A stretch of DNA of 64,000 bases from Hymenobacter chitinivorans DSM 11115. Its GTDB lineage: Bacteria; Bacteroidota; Bacteroidia; Cytophagales; Hymenobacteraceae. Position numbers and translations under genes: made by a program. Location of the stretch: positions 1,364,001 to 1,428,000 of the forward strand of contig NZ_PGFA01000001.1 in the NCBI RefSeq assembly GCF_002797555.1. Reading direction: 5' to 3'. Under the pieces are notes generated by a model. The model saw nothing but the letters and a program-made list of their open reading frames with translations, ran no database searches and was not told the DNA's origin. Numbering within the stretch: the first letter of the stretch is position 1; each line of letters begins with the position of its first letter. This document shows positions 1-7,924 of this stretch, piece after piece.

Positions 1-1
1 C

Positions 2-244
2 GACATCGGGCACGACGGCCTGCTGCTGGTGCAGCAAATCGTGGATATCTTCAGCAACTACGGCTACCCCACCCAGGTGCTGGCCGCCTCGGTGCGCCAC
101 GTGCCCCACCTGATTCAGTGCGCTGAGCTGGGCGCCGACGTGGTGACCTGCCCCTTGAACGTCATCACCGGCCTGCTCAAGCACCCGCTCACCGACAACG
201 GCCTAGCCACCTTCCTAGCCGACCACAAGCGGGTCAATTCCTAA
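2..244 (+). CDS. fsa: Transaldolase / fructose-6-phosphate aldolase, C-terminal part
   Basis: The window opens inside this gene, so only the last 80 residues are visible. They match the end of the small Fsa/TalC-type transaldolase family: the stretch VLAASVRHVPHL carries the AASxR phosphate-binding signature, and KHPLTDNGLATFLADH resembles the family C-terminus. Enzymes of this family cleave or form fructose 6-phosphate, or transfer dihydroxyacetone units in the non-oxidative pentose phosphate pathway, in the cytoplasm. The catalytic lysine lies upstream of the window, so aldolase and transaldolase activity cannot be told apart here. The stop is TAA at 242-244, directly followed by an inverted-repeat element. 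Confidence 0.85.
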   Translation, partial: DIGHDGLLLVQQIVDIFSNYGYPTQVLAASVRHVPHLIQCAELGADVVTCPLNVITGLLKHPLTDNGLATFLADHKRVNS

Positions 245-245
245 T

Positions 246-367
246 TAATGTGCTGATGTGCTAATGTGGGGTGAATGGGCTAATAAGCTAGGCGTCCTAT
301 GCACTACCTGCTTGCGTGGCTTAATTCATTCTAACACATTAGCACATTGCTCACATTAGCACATTAG
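246..367. repeat. Imperfect inverted repeat built from GTGCTAATGTG words
   Basis: The left arm (246-268) and right arm (about 335-367) are made of repeated words such as GTGCTAATGTG and its complement CACATTAGCAC. The arms pair imperfectly and could form a long hairpin between the transaldolase-like gene and the small ORF at 372. The architecture (simple words repeated in both arms) resembles the perfect element at 15912-16051, with a different word. Confidence 0.7.
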
Positions 368-371
368 AGAG

Positions 372-578
372 ATGTACATCATCAAAGTAAAGGGCAAGGC
401 CAAGATTCCGGATTATATTCAGTTGCGCGACGAGAACTTCGTGCTCATTGCCTATTTCCGGGCCGACCGGCCGCTGAAGGATTTGCACCGCTACGGGCTG
501 GAAGGCAAGGAAGAGGCGCTGGCCGCCGTGATTGAGGGCCTCTCGTTCGGTAAGCTGCAGAAGCTGGAGCTGGCCTAA
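372..578 (+). CDS. Small conserved-looking hypothetical protein
   Basis: A 68-residue soluble protein starting MYIIKVKGKAKIPDYIQLRD. I do not recognise a named family. It has no signal peptide or membrane segment and alternates short beta-like stretches (FVLIAYFRAD) with a charged C-terminal helix (EEALAAVIEGLSFGKLQKLE). Codon use is like the neighbouring genes. It begins immediately after the inverted repeat at 246-367 and precedes the FtsE-like ATPase by about 90 bp in the same direction, so the two may be co-transcribed. No function can be assigned from sequence. Confidence 0.65.
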   Translation: MYIIKVKGKAKIPDYIQLRDENFVLIAYFRADRPLKDLHRYGLEGKEEALAAVIEGLSFGKLQKLELA

Positions 579-667
579 ACGCCGCTGGCGAAGGCCGGCA
601 AAACGGCTACGTCCCAGTCGCCTATGTTCTCCGCCCTAACTTCTTTGCTCTACGTTTTAACCACAGA

Positions 668-1372
668 ATGCCCACTTCCTCCGCGCCCGTTATTGAGCTC
701 CACGATGTGTACGTGATGCAGGATGTCAACACCATTCTGCAAAAGGTCTCGTTCACGCTCGACAAGGGTGAGTTTGCTTACCTGGTGGGGCGCACGGGCT
801 CGGGCAAAAGCTCCCTGCTCAAAACGCTCTACGCCGATCTGCCCATGGGCGGCGGCGTGGGCACCGTGGCCGGCTACGGCCTGCAGAAGCTGGGCTCCGA
901 CAAGGTGCCCTACCTGCGCCGCAAGCTGGGTATCATCTTCCAGGATTTTCAGCTGCTCTTCGACCGGACGGTAGCCGAAAACCTGCTGTTCGTGCTCAAG
1001 GCCACCGGCTGGAGTGGCAAGGCCAAGATTCAGCAGCGCATTTCCGAGGTGCTCATGCGCGTGGGCCTGGCCGGGGCCGCCAGCAAAATGCCCCACCAGC
1101 TCAGCGGCGGCGAGCAGCAGCGCGTGGTCATTGCCCGGGCCCTGCTCAACGAGCCGGTGCTGCTGCTGGCCGACGAGCCCACCGGCAACCTCGACCCCGA
1201 CGTGGCCGACAGTATCATGCGCCTGTTCGTGGAAATCAACAACGCCGGCACGGCTGTGCTCATGGCCACGCACAACTACCAGATTATCCGCCAGTACCCG
1301 AAGCGGATTCTCAAGTGCGAGAATGGGCAGCTGCTCGACTCGGCCCGCGCCACGGTGACTTTGCCCGAATAA
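668..1372 (+). CDS. ftsE: FtsE-like ABC transporter ATP-binding protein
   Basis: A 234-residue ABC ATPase with a complete set of motifs: Walker [10 protein letters not shown] (41-49), Q-loop near FQDFQ (91-95), signature LSGGEQQR (145-152) and Walker B LLLADEP (165-171), followed by the ATHNY H-loop. Length and motif context fit FtsE, the ATPase that with the membrane protein FtsX controls peptidoglycan hydrolases at division. No ftsX lies next to it in this window, so a LolD-type or other single-domain ATPase is the alternative. Four bases separate its stop from the following glycosyltransferase start, which suggests one transcript. Confidence 0.85.
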   Translation: MPTSSAPVIELHDVYVMQDVNTILQKVSFTLDKGEFAYLVGRTGSGKSSLLKTLYADLPMGGGVGTVAGYGLQKLGSDKVPYLRRKLGIIFQDFQLLFDRTVAENLLFVLKATGWSGKAKIQQRISEVLMRVGLAGAASKMPHQLSGGEQQRVVIARALLNEPVLLLADEPTGNLDPDVADSIMRLFVEINNAGTAVLMATHNYQIIRQYPKRILKCENGQLLDSARATVTLPE

Positions 1373-1375
1373 CCA

Positions 1376-2305
1376 ATGCCAGAGTCCGGTCTTTCCGTGC
1401 TGATTCCGGTATATAACCGCAACGTAACGACGCTGGTCAGCACGCTGCTGGAGCAGTTGCCCGACTGGGGCGGCCCCGCCGAAATCGTGTGCCTGGACGA
1501 TGCTTCTTCGCCCGACTACCAGGAGCTCAACCGCCTGCTGACCGTGTGGCCCGCCGTGCGCTACCAGGAGCTGCCCCGTAACGTGGGCCGCTCGGCCATT
1601 CGCAACCAGCTGGCCGCCGCCGCCCGCTACCCCTGGCTGCTGCTGCTCGACAACGACAGCCTCTTGCCCGACGACCAGTTTCTGGCCCGCTACGCCCAGG
1701 CCCGCGCCCTGGCGCCGGTGCTGGTGGGGGGCACTACCTACGACCCGCTGCCCCCGGCCGAGCCTGAGCTGCGCCTGCGCTGGCGCTACGGTCGCGCCCG
1801 GGAAGCCCGACCGGCCCGGCAGCGGCAAAAAGAGCCCTACGCCCAGCTTACGCTCAACAACCTGCTGATTCAGGCGGCCGTGTTCCGGCAGTTTGGCCTT
1901 GATGAAAACCTGACCCGCTACGGCCACGAAGACACCAAGTTTGGCTGGCTGCTGCGCCAGGCCCAGGTGCCGGTGCGCCACCTCGACAACCCCGTACTGC
2001 ACGACGGGCTGGAGCCAGCCGCCGTGTTTTTGGAGAAAAGCCACCAAGCCGTGCGCAACCTGGCCTTGCTCTACCAGCACGAGCAGCTCGGCGCCGACAC
2101 CCGCCTGATGCGCCTGGCCCTGCAAGTGCGCCGCACCAAGCTCTGCAAATTTGTGCAGGCCTCGGTGCACCTGCTGCTGCCCGCGCTGCGTCGCAACTTA
2201 CTCTCGGCCCGCCCTGACCTGCGCCGCTTCGACTTGCTGAAGCTGCACTGGCTGCTGCAGGAGCTAGGCCAGCCAGTAGAGCGCAAAAAAGCCCGCCTGC
2301 ACTAA
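1376..2305 (+). CDS. Family 2 glycosyltransferase
   Basis: A 309-residue GT-A fold glycosyltransferase. The N-terminus (LSVLIPVYNRNVTTLV) is the typical GT2 nucleotide-binding start, VCLDDASSP supplies the first aspartates, LLLDNDSLL contains the DxD metal-binding motif, and RYGHEDTKFGWLL carries the acidic ED pair expected near the catalytic base. It should transfer a sugar from a nucleotide-sugar donor at the cytoplasmic face; donor and acceptor are unknown. It starts three bases after the FtsE-like gene. The stop codon lies in the loop of a terminator hairpin. Confidence 0.88.
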   Translation: MPESGLSVLIPVYNRNVTTLVSTLLEQLPDWGGPAEIVCLDDASSPDYQELNRLLTVWPAVRYQELPRNVGRSAIRNQLAAAARYPWLLLLDNDSLLPDDQFLARYAQARALAPVLVGGTTYDPLPPAEPELRLRWRYGRAREARPARQRQKEPYAQLTLNNLLIQAAVFRQFGLDENLTRYGHEDTKFGWLLRQAQVPVRHLDNPVLHDGLEPAAVFLEKSHQAVRNLALLYQHEQLGADTRLMRLALQVRRTKLCKFVQASVHLLLPALRRNLLSARPDLRRFDLLKLHWLLQELGQPVERKKARLH

Positions 2306-2320
2306 GCAGACGGGCTTTTT
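2286..2320 (+). terminator. Intrinsic terminator after the GT2 gene
   Basis: A 15-bp stem with one mismatch (2286-2300 pairs with 2306-2320) with loop ACTAA, which holds the stop codon of the glycosyltransferase gene. It ends in a T-run on the plus strand and has a matching A-run on the left, so it can work in both directions between the convergent genes. Confidence 0.85.
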
Positions 2321-2339
2321 CATCAGGGGTTAAGGGCGG

Positions 2340-3245
2340 TTAGTCGTTATCGGTGTTCTTTACCTCCGACTTCACTTCCTTGTAGCCTTCCTTGGTTTTT
2401 TCGCCGACTTTCTTAGCCGCGTTGCCAATTTTCTGACCGACGGTTTTACCGGCGTCCTTCACATCGGTGGCCGTATTGGACGCGGCCGTGCCCACAGCCT
2501 GCCGCTCGTCGCGGGTGTCGGCCGATACTTCCTTGGCTTCGCCGCTCACGGCATCGGCACCCTGGGCCACGCGGGCTTCGGTTTTGTCATACGACTTGAA
2601 GGCAGCGTACTTGAGCTTTTCCTTGGCAATTTCGGCCCGGTCGGCGGTGCTGACGTCCTTCTTGATTTGGTCGTACCGCTCGTCGAGGGCTTTCCAGTCG
2701 GCATTTACCGCGCGCCAGTCCTCAATGCCGTAGCGGTTTTCATTTTCCTTGATCTGGGCCGTAAAAGCCTCGTAGGTGCCGCGGATGTTGGCTGCCGTCA
2801 GGGCGCCGTACTTGCCGGCCGCCGGCTCATAGAGCCGCGTGGTGGTGCCGCCCGTAGCGGTGCCGGCTACCGCGTTGGGCCGGTTTTTCCAGGCCATGTC
2901 GCGCTTGTCGAAGGCCGTGGTGTAGCGGGTGCGCAGCTGCTCGATTTCCTGGCGGCGGGTATCGTCGTACTGGTCGGCATACTTATCCACGGCCGTTACT
3001 TTGGCGTCGAATTCGCTTTTCATTTCGGCCGTTTCCCGCTCGTAATCGGCTTCGGCCTGGTCGGCTACGTTGTCGGCCTTGGTTTCGGCGCTGGTGACGA
3101 AGGTTTTAAAGTCTTCGTAGGCCTGGTTGCTGTCCTGGGAAACCTCTTTCTTATCGGCCTGGGAGCAGCTGGTTTGGGTGAACGTGGCCCCACCAAGCAG
3201 CAGAAAGGCGGAGAGGGCGTGTATGGATAGGTGCTTCTTGAACAT
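2340..3245 (-). CDS. Coiled-coil lipoprotein with LEA-like C-terminus
   Basis: A 301-residue exported protein. The N-terminus has a positive start, a hydrophobic stretch (ALSAFLLLGGATF) and a cysteine at 27 (QTSC), which could be a lipoprotein signal although the lipobox is not canonical. The rest is strongly charged and helical. The C-terminal 70 residues repeat the pattern VKDAGKTVGQKIGNAAKKVG, like late-embryogenesis-abundant or YtxH/apolipoprotein-type amphipathic helices. Such proteins are usually envelope stress or desiccation proteins (inference). It is transcribed alone, convergent with the GT2 gene. Confidence 0.8.
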   Translation of the reverse strand: MFKKHLSIHALSAFLLLGGATFTQTSCSQADKKEVSQDSNQAYEDFKTFVTSAETKADNVADQAEADYERETAEMKSEFDAKVTAVDKYADQYDDTRRQEIEQLRTRYTTAFDKRDMAWKNRPNAVAGTATGGTTTRLYEPAAGKYGALTAANIRGTYEAFTAQIKENENRYGIEDWRAVNADWKALDERYDQIKKDVSTADRAEIAKEKLKYAAFKSYDKTEARVAQGADAVSGEAKEVSADTRDERQAVGTAASNTATDVKDAGKTVGQKIGNAAKKVGEKTKEGYKEVKSEVKNTDND

Positions 3246-3360
3246 GGCAGGGAACGGTTGGTGGGAGAAGTATATAGCGGGCTTTTAATACAGCCGCTTG
3301 GCCCGCTTAACGCAAGGCTTCCGGCGGAGGTTGCACGCCGAGCTTTTCCAGCCTGGTTTG

Positions 3361-4557
3361 ATGGCAGGCTTTATCTTTGACCAGAACCCGCTTTTCCTTC
3401 CGCCGTTGCCGACGCCTACTGCCCCCATTCACCTGCTGGACTTAGCCGCCCAGCACGCTGCCATTCAACCCGAGCTAGACGCCGCCCTGCAGCAGGTACT
3501 CCGCCAAGCGGCCTTCATCCAGGGCCCGGCCGTGGGCGAATTTGCCCAGGAGCTGGGCGCCTACCTGGGTGGGGCCCAGGTAATTCCCTGCGGCAACGGC
3601 ACCGACGCTCTGCAGCTGGCCCTGATGAGTCTGCGGCTGCCGGCCGGGGCCGAGGTCATTGTGCCCGCCTTCACCTACGTGGCTACCATGGAAGCCGTGG
3701 CCATTCTGGGGCTGCGGCCCGTGTGCGCCGACGTGCTGCCCGACACTTTCAACCTGGATCCGGCAGCCGTGGCGGCGGCCATTACGCCCCGCACCGGCGC
3801 CATCATTGCCGTCCACCTGTTCGGGCAGTGCGCCGACCTGACGGCCCTCACCGCGCTGGCCCGGCAGCACCAGCTGGCCTTGATTGAAGACAACGCCCAG
3901 GCCATTGGCGCCACCTGGCAGCTCACCGAAGGAAAGGCTGCATTTGCCGGCACGGTGGGCGAAGTAGGCACCACGTCGTTTTTTCCGTCGAAAAACCTGG
4001 GCGCACTCGGCGACGGGGGGGCGTTGTTTACCCGCGACGCAGCCCGGGCCACGTATTTGCGGCAGCTGGCCAACCACGGCCAAACCCGCAAGTATTACCA
4101 CGAGCATATCGGGCTCAATTCCCGCCTCGACACCCTGCAGGCCGCCGTGCTGCAAGTCAAGCTCCGCCATCTGCCCGTTTGGACGGCGGCCCGTCAGCGC
4201 GGCGCGGCGCATTATGATGAGGCCCTGGGCGCCGTGCCGGGCGTGCAGCTACCGGTGCGGGACCCGCGCAGCACCCACGTGTTTCACCAGTATACCGTTA
4301 CGGTAGAAGCCGGACAGCGCGACGCCCTGCAGGCGTTTCTGCGGGAGCAGGGCGTGCCCAGCGTGGTGTATTATCCGGTGCCCACGCACTTGCAGCCGGC
4401 GTATCAGTACCTGGGCTACCAGGCCGGGCAGTTTCCGGTGGCTGAAGCGCTGTGCCGCACGGTGCTGTCCTTGCCTATTCACCCCTCGCTCATGCCGGAG
4501 CAACAGGGTTACATTGCAGCGGCCGTACGAGCGTTTTTTGCCGGCCGTTCCTCCTGA
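3361..4557 (+). CDS. DegT/DnrJ/EryC1/StrS-family PLP aminotransferase
   Basis: A 398-residue sugar aminotransferase. IHLLDLAAQHAAIQPELDAAL is the usual start of the family, PCGNGTDALQLAL binds the PLP phosphate, EDNAQAIGA holds the PLP-contacting aspartate, and SFFPSKNLGALGDGG contains the Schiff-base lysine at residue 211. These enzymes aminate keto-sugar nucleotides for surface glycans. The ATG at 3361 was chosen; the open frame also extends to a TTG at 3298, but the added residues are unlike family members. No other sugar-nucleotide gene is adjacent, so the substrate is open. It belongs to the same family as the pseC gene at 22236. Confidence 0.88.
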   Translation: MAGFIFDQNPLFLPPLPTPTAPIHLLDLAAQHAAIQPELDAALQQVLRQAAFIQGPAVGEFAQELGAYLGGAQVIPCGNGTDALQLALMSLRLPAGAEVIVPAFTYVATMEAVAILGLRPVCADVLPDTFNLDPAAVAAAITPRTGAIIAVHLFGQCADLTALTALARQHQLALIEDNAQAIGATWQLTEGKAAFAGTVGEVGTTSFFPSKNLGALGDGGALFTRDAARATYLRQLANHGQTRKYYHEHIGLNSRLDTLQAAVLQVKLRHLPVWTAARQRGAAHYDEALGAVPGVQLPVRDPRSTHVFHQYTVTVEAGQRDALQAFLREQGVPSVVYYPVPTHLQPAYQYLGYQAGQFPVAEALCRTVLSLPIHPSLMPEQQGYIAAAVRAFFAGRSS

Positions 4558-4612
4558 TGGCACTGGGGCCAGAGGCTGCCGCTGGGCATCGTCGCGCCCA
4601 GAGCCGATGGCT

Positions 4613-4774
4613 TTACTCGGCCGTAGCAGCGGCCCCGAGCGAGTACGTAAGGGCAAGAGCAGCCTGGCGGGGTGCCGGACTCGGAGTGTGGCGGCTAAAC
4701 GCGTAGGCCCCACCCAGGCAAGCCAGGGCTAACAGCAGGAATTGTAGCAGCGCAAAAACGTGGCGGATAGGCAT
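4613..4774 (-). CDS. Possible small membrane protein
   Basis: A 53-residue frame reading MPIRHVFALLQFLLLALACL and onward to GAAATAE. It has a short basic start, one long hydrophobic segment (residues 7-25) and a short alanine-rich tail, so it would be a single-pass or signal-anchored protein. It sits convergent to the aminotransferase in an otherwise empty 450-bp gap. There is no recognisable ribosome-binding site and no family match that I know, so it may be spurious. Confidence 0.35.
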   Translation of the reverse strand: MPIRHVFALLQFLLLALACLGGAYAFSRHTPSPAPRQAALALTYSLGAAATAE

Positions 4775-5008
4775 GAGTCAGGAGCAGAAAGCCGAAGTAC
4801 CAGCGTGAGGCGCACTACTAAGGCGCTCCACGACTTTCCAAACTTATTTTCAGGCTGACTACCAAACAGGCCGGCTGGCTGAATGGCGGCGGCCGGATAC
4901 TGAAAGCTCGGGTTTGCTGGCTGAGCAACTAGGCGGCCGAGCGAAGGATAGGGACTTTTTCGGGCTGGGCTAGCTGCCACGCGGTGCATTCCGCTACATT
5001 CGCAGTCT
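4775..5008. other. Intergenic region, nothing clear
   Basis: About 230 bp upstream of the oxidoreductase. A TACATTCG box at 4995-5002 is one base away from the Bacteroidota TAnnTTTG promoter element, but lies so close to the GTG start that transcription would be nearly leaderless. No repeat or RNA is visible. Confidence 0.3.
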
Positions 5009-6037
5009 GTGAGTACTACTGCTGCTGCCCCCGTTCGTTTTGTTATCTGTGGAGTGGGTCATATTGGCCGCCGCCACGCTTCCTTCGTGCAAGCCCACTC
5101 TGCGGCCGAACTGGTGGCCCTGATTGACGCGCGGCCCGAGCTGCAGGAGCGGCTGAGCACCGAGTTTCCCGGCGTGCCCTTCTTTACCTCCCTCACCGAC
5201 TACCTTGCCCAGGGCCCGCTGGCCGACGTGCTGACCGTGGCCACGCCCAACCACCTGCACGCGCCCCAGGCCATTGCCGGCCTGCGCCGCGGCCTGCACG
5301 TGGTGATTGAAAAGCCCATTGCCCTGCGCAAAGCCGACGCCGAAGACATTGTGCACACGGCCCTGCAAACCGGCCGGCTGGTATTTGGGGTCATGCAAAA
5401 CCGGTACTCGCCACCCGCCTCCTGGCTCAAGCAAATCTACGAGCAGGGCCGGCTGGGGCAGATTTACCTGGTCCAGATCAACTGCTTCTGGAACCGCGAC
5501 GCGCGCTACTACCAGGCCGGTGGCTGGAAGGGCACCCTGGCCCAGGATGGCGGCACGCTCTTCACCCAGTTCAGCCACTTCGTCGACTTGCTCTACTGGG
5601 TTTTCGGCGACATCACCAACATTTCGGCCCGCTTCCGCGACTTCAACCACCAGCAGGTCACCGAGTTTGAGGACAGTGGCCTGGTTACCTTCGATTTGGT
5701 GCGGGGTGGCAGCGGCACGTTGCAGTACAGCACCGCCGTGTGGGACCGGAACCTGGAAAGCTCCCTGACCGTGGTGGCCGAGCACGGCAGCCTGCGCATT
5801 GGGGGGCAGTACATGGACAAGGTGGAGTACTGCCACCTGCGCGACTACCAGCTGCCCGCGCTGCCGCCCACCAACCCCGCCAACGACTATGGTCCCTACC
5901 AGGGCAGCGCCGCCAACCACGTGCAGGTGATTGAAAACGTGGTGGATACCGTGCAAAAGCGGGGCTTTGCCACCACCAACGCCTTGGAAGGCCTGAAAGT
6001 GGTAGAAATTATCGAGCGTATTTACAGCCTGAAGTAG
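5009..6037 (+). CDS. Gfo/Idh/MocA-family NAD(P)-dependent oxidoreductase
   Basis: A 342-residue dehydrogenase. GVGHIGRRHA near the N-terminus is the Rossmann dinucleotide-binding motif, and VVIEKPIALR contains the EKP signature whose lysine is catalytic in the family. The C-terminal half is the alpha/beta domain with the substrate pocket. Members oxidise or reduce sugars and sugar nucleotides; in surface-glycan loci they often make 3-keto or uronic acid derivatives (WbpB-type). The start is GTG at 5009. The gene stands alone between convergent and same-strand neighbours, so the substrate is unknown. Confidence 0.88.
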   Translation: MSTTAAAPVRFVICGVGHIGRRHASFVQAHSAAELVALIDARPELQERLSTEFPGVPFFTSLTDYLAQGPLADVLTVATPNHLHAPQAIAGLRRGLHVVIEKPIALRKADAEDIVHTALQTGRLVFGVMQNRYSPPASWLKQIYEQGRLGQIYLVQINCFWNRDARYYQAGGWKGTLAQDGGTLFTQFSHFVDLLYWVFGDITNISARFRDFNHQQVTEFEDSGLVTFDLVRGGSGTLQYSTAVWDRNLESSLTVVAEHGSLRIGGQYMDKVEYCHLRDYQLPALPPTNPANDYGPYQGSAANHVQVIENVVDTVQKRGFATTNALEGLKVVEIIERIYSLK

Positions 6038-6057
6038 CCTGCCGCCCCGGCACGAAA

Positions 6058-6123
6058 AAGCTCCCGGCCCGGCGGCCGGCTGGTTCCACACGAGGAACGA
6101 GCTGGCCGCCGGGCCGGGAGCTT
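6058..6123 (-). terminator. Long hairpin terminator between convergent genes
   Basis: A stem of about 28 bp (6058-6087 pairing with 6093-6123, one bulge or mismatch region) with loop ACACGA. On the minus strand the stem is followed by a T-run (the complement of AAAAAG at 6055-6060), so it mainly terminates the hydrolase gene read leftwards, while its strength could also stop the oxidoreductase transcript. Confidence 0.85.
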
Positions 6124-6145
6124 CGGAGGTAGACCGGACAGGTGC

Positions 6146-7756
6146 CTATTTGGCCACTTTAAGGTTGATCCAGTCGAGAATGGTTTGCTGCACCAGGGGC
6201 GAAAGTACGGGCTTGGGCTCCCCGCCCATCAGCGGCCATTCCGTTGCCGGGGGCTGAAACTGGTGGTTGATACCCGGCAAACGACGGGCTTCCACGAGCT
6301 TATTGCCCTTGCTTTTGAGGCCTTTCTCCAACAACGACAGGTTGTTGACGTTTACCTGGAGGTCATCCGTGCCGTGCAGCAGCAGCACCGGGCTCTTCAC
6401 TTTGCCCAACTCCAGCTGCGGATCGAAATTAAGGTAGGAGCGGTACCAGCGGCTGATCAGCACGTTCGTGAGCGTCTGGATCTGGGGAGCATCCAGGCCG
6501 GGGTTCGACTGTGCCAGCATGTTAGCCACAATCGGCTGGGCCTGGGTGTTGTCCGTGGTTTGCTGAATAACGTCCAGCACCGCCCGCTGATTCTTGGCAA
6601 TAGCCTCCTGCAGCTTCTTGCTTTCTTCGCGCTTGCGCATGTTGTGCTGAATTTCCAGGGTCTGGATTTGGGCCGAATTAGCTCCCTTGGCTCGCAGCTG
6701 CTTAATTTTCTGGTCGAGCAGCCACTGGTCGAGCAACTGCTTTTTTACCAGCGCGGCCTGGGCCGTATCCGCTTCGCCGGCCTTCAAAAAGCCCGCGGCC
6801 TGTTGGCTGAGTACATCCTTTCCCGCCACGCCCGAAGCGGCCAGCGTTACTACGAAGGCTGGGGGCAAGGGCTGAGCCGCGGCCAGCAGCGCTACGTTGC
6901 CACCTTCGCCGTGCCCGATCAGGCCCAGCTTCCCGAAGTCAATCAGGGGTCGGGTCCGCAGATAATTCAGGCTCAGCTGCGCATCCCGTACCAGGTCGGC
7001 GGTAGTTGCCGTCGTGTAGTCGCCCTGCGACTGGCCCACGCCCCGGTCGTCGAGGCGCAGAACGGCAACTCCGTGGCGGGCCATGAAGTCGGCCAGGGCG
7101 CCAAACATTTTGAATTCACCCTGCGTTGCGTCGCGGTCCTGGGGGCCCATGTCGCTGAGGAGCACCACACCCGGAAAAGGACCTTCCCCGGGCGGTACGC
7201 TCAGCGTGCCACTCAGCCGAATATTGTCCTGCGGGTTGGTAAAGGATACTTCTTCGACCCGGTAAGGCGGCGGAAACTTGAAGTTTTTCGACGGGCCCGA
7301 TTTGGCCGAAAACACCAAGGTAAGCGGAGTCTGATACGTTTGGAGCTTCCAGAGGCCGACCAGCTGCTTGCCATCGGCCGAACGCAGGCTGGTGAAGCGG
7401 CACCCCAGCTCATCGGAGCTGAAGAGCAGCGTGTCGGCGCGCTGCTCCACGTTCAGAATAGCGTGACTGATGCGCTGGGCCGGCACGTCGAGCACGGCAA
7501 AATAGCCGCCGCCCGCCAGATCCGTAACCGTAATAACGACGGGTAAGCTGCCCCCGGGAACCGGCAGCTCGCCTTTCCACTGCCCATCCAGTACAATTTT
7601 GGGGGCCGCCGCCGCGGCTGCCGGGGAGGGAGCGGGTTGAGCGGCCGGAGCCGGCACCGCGGCCGGGGTTGGGGGTTGATCCTGGGCGTGGGCTCCGATC
7701 GAGAAAGCGAGCAGAAGGAGCCAGCTCCACAGCAAGCCGGCAAATTTGTTACTCAT
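6146..7756 (-). CDS. Secreted alpha/beta-hydrolase-fold protein lacking the nucleophile serine
   Basis: A 536-residue protein with a signal peptide (FAGLLWSWLLLLAFSIGAHA), an alanine/proline-rich linker (residues 26-52), an N-terminal beta domain and a C-terminal alpha/beta-hydrolase domain of the dienelactone hydrolase / S9-peptidase-like type. The domain has the DDRGVGQSQG strand, the acid in HGTDDLQV and the histidine in GINHQFQP. The nucleophile elbow, normally GHSEGG, reads GHGEGG (residues 281-286), so the catalytic serine is replaced by glycine. Classical hydrolysis is therefore doubtful. The ATG at 7756 is preferred over an upstream one at 7813 because it puts the signal peptide at the N-terminus. 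Confidence 0.85.
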   Translation of the reverse strand: MSNKFAGLLWSWLLLLAFSIGAHAQDQPPTPAAVPAPAAQPAPSPAAAAAAPKIVLDGQWKGELPVPGGSLPVVITVTDLAGGGYFAVLDVPAQRISHAILNVEQRADTLLFSSDELGCRFTSLRSADGKQLVGLWKLQTYQTPLTLVFSAKSGPSKNFKFPPPYRVEEVSFTNPQDNIRLSGTLSVPPGEGPFPGVVLLSDMGPQDRDATQGEFKMFGALADFMARHGVAVLRLDDRGVGQSQGDYTTATTADLVRDAQLSLNYLRTRPLIDFGKLGLIGHGEGGNVALLAAAQPLPPAFVVTLAASGVAGKDVLSQQAAGFLKAGEADTAQAALVKKQLLDQWLLDQKIKQLRAKGANSAQIQTLEIQHNMRKREESKKLQEAIAKNQRAVLDVIQQTTDNTQAQPIVANMLAQSNPGLDAPQIQTLTNVLISRWYRSYLNFDPQLELGKVKSPVLLLHGTDDLQVNVNNLSLLEKGLKSKGNKLVEARRLPGINHQFQPPATEWPLMGGEPKPVLSPLVQQTILDWINLKVAK

Positions 7757-7924
7757 GTAAAAGAAGTAAGCAGGGACGGCACGCTCAGGAATGAAGCATA
7801 GCCCTAGTGACAATAGGAGAGCAGGCAGAGCAAGGAACTGGGAAACGGAACAGGCTGGCCTTCTGATCTATAGGGCTATACCTGTGAAATATAGCCGCAA
7901 AAGTAGGAATATTACTTCAGTTTA

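Noticed and set aside
650..2170. 506-codon open frame on the minus strand
   Set aside because: It is antisense to the FtsE-like and GT2 genes, which have complete family motifs. The translation is low-complexity (VAHG, GQQ) as usual for the complement of high-GC codon bias.
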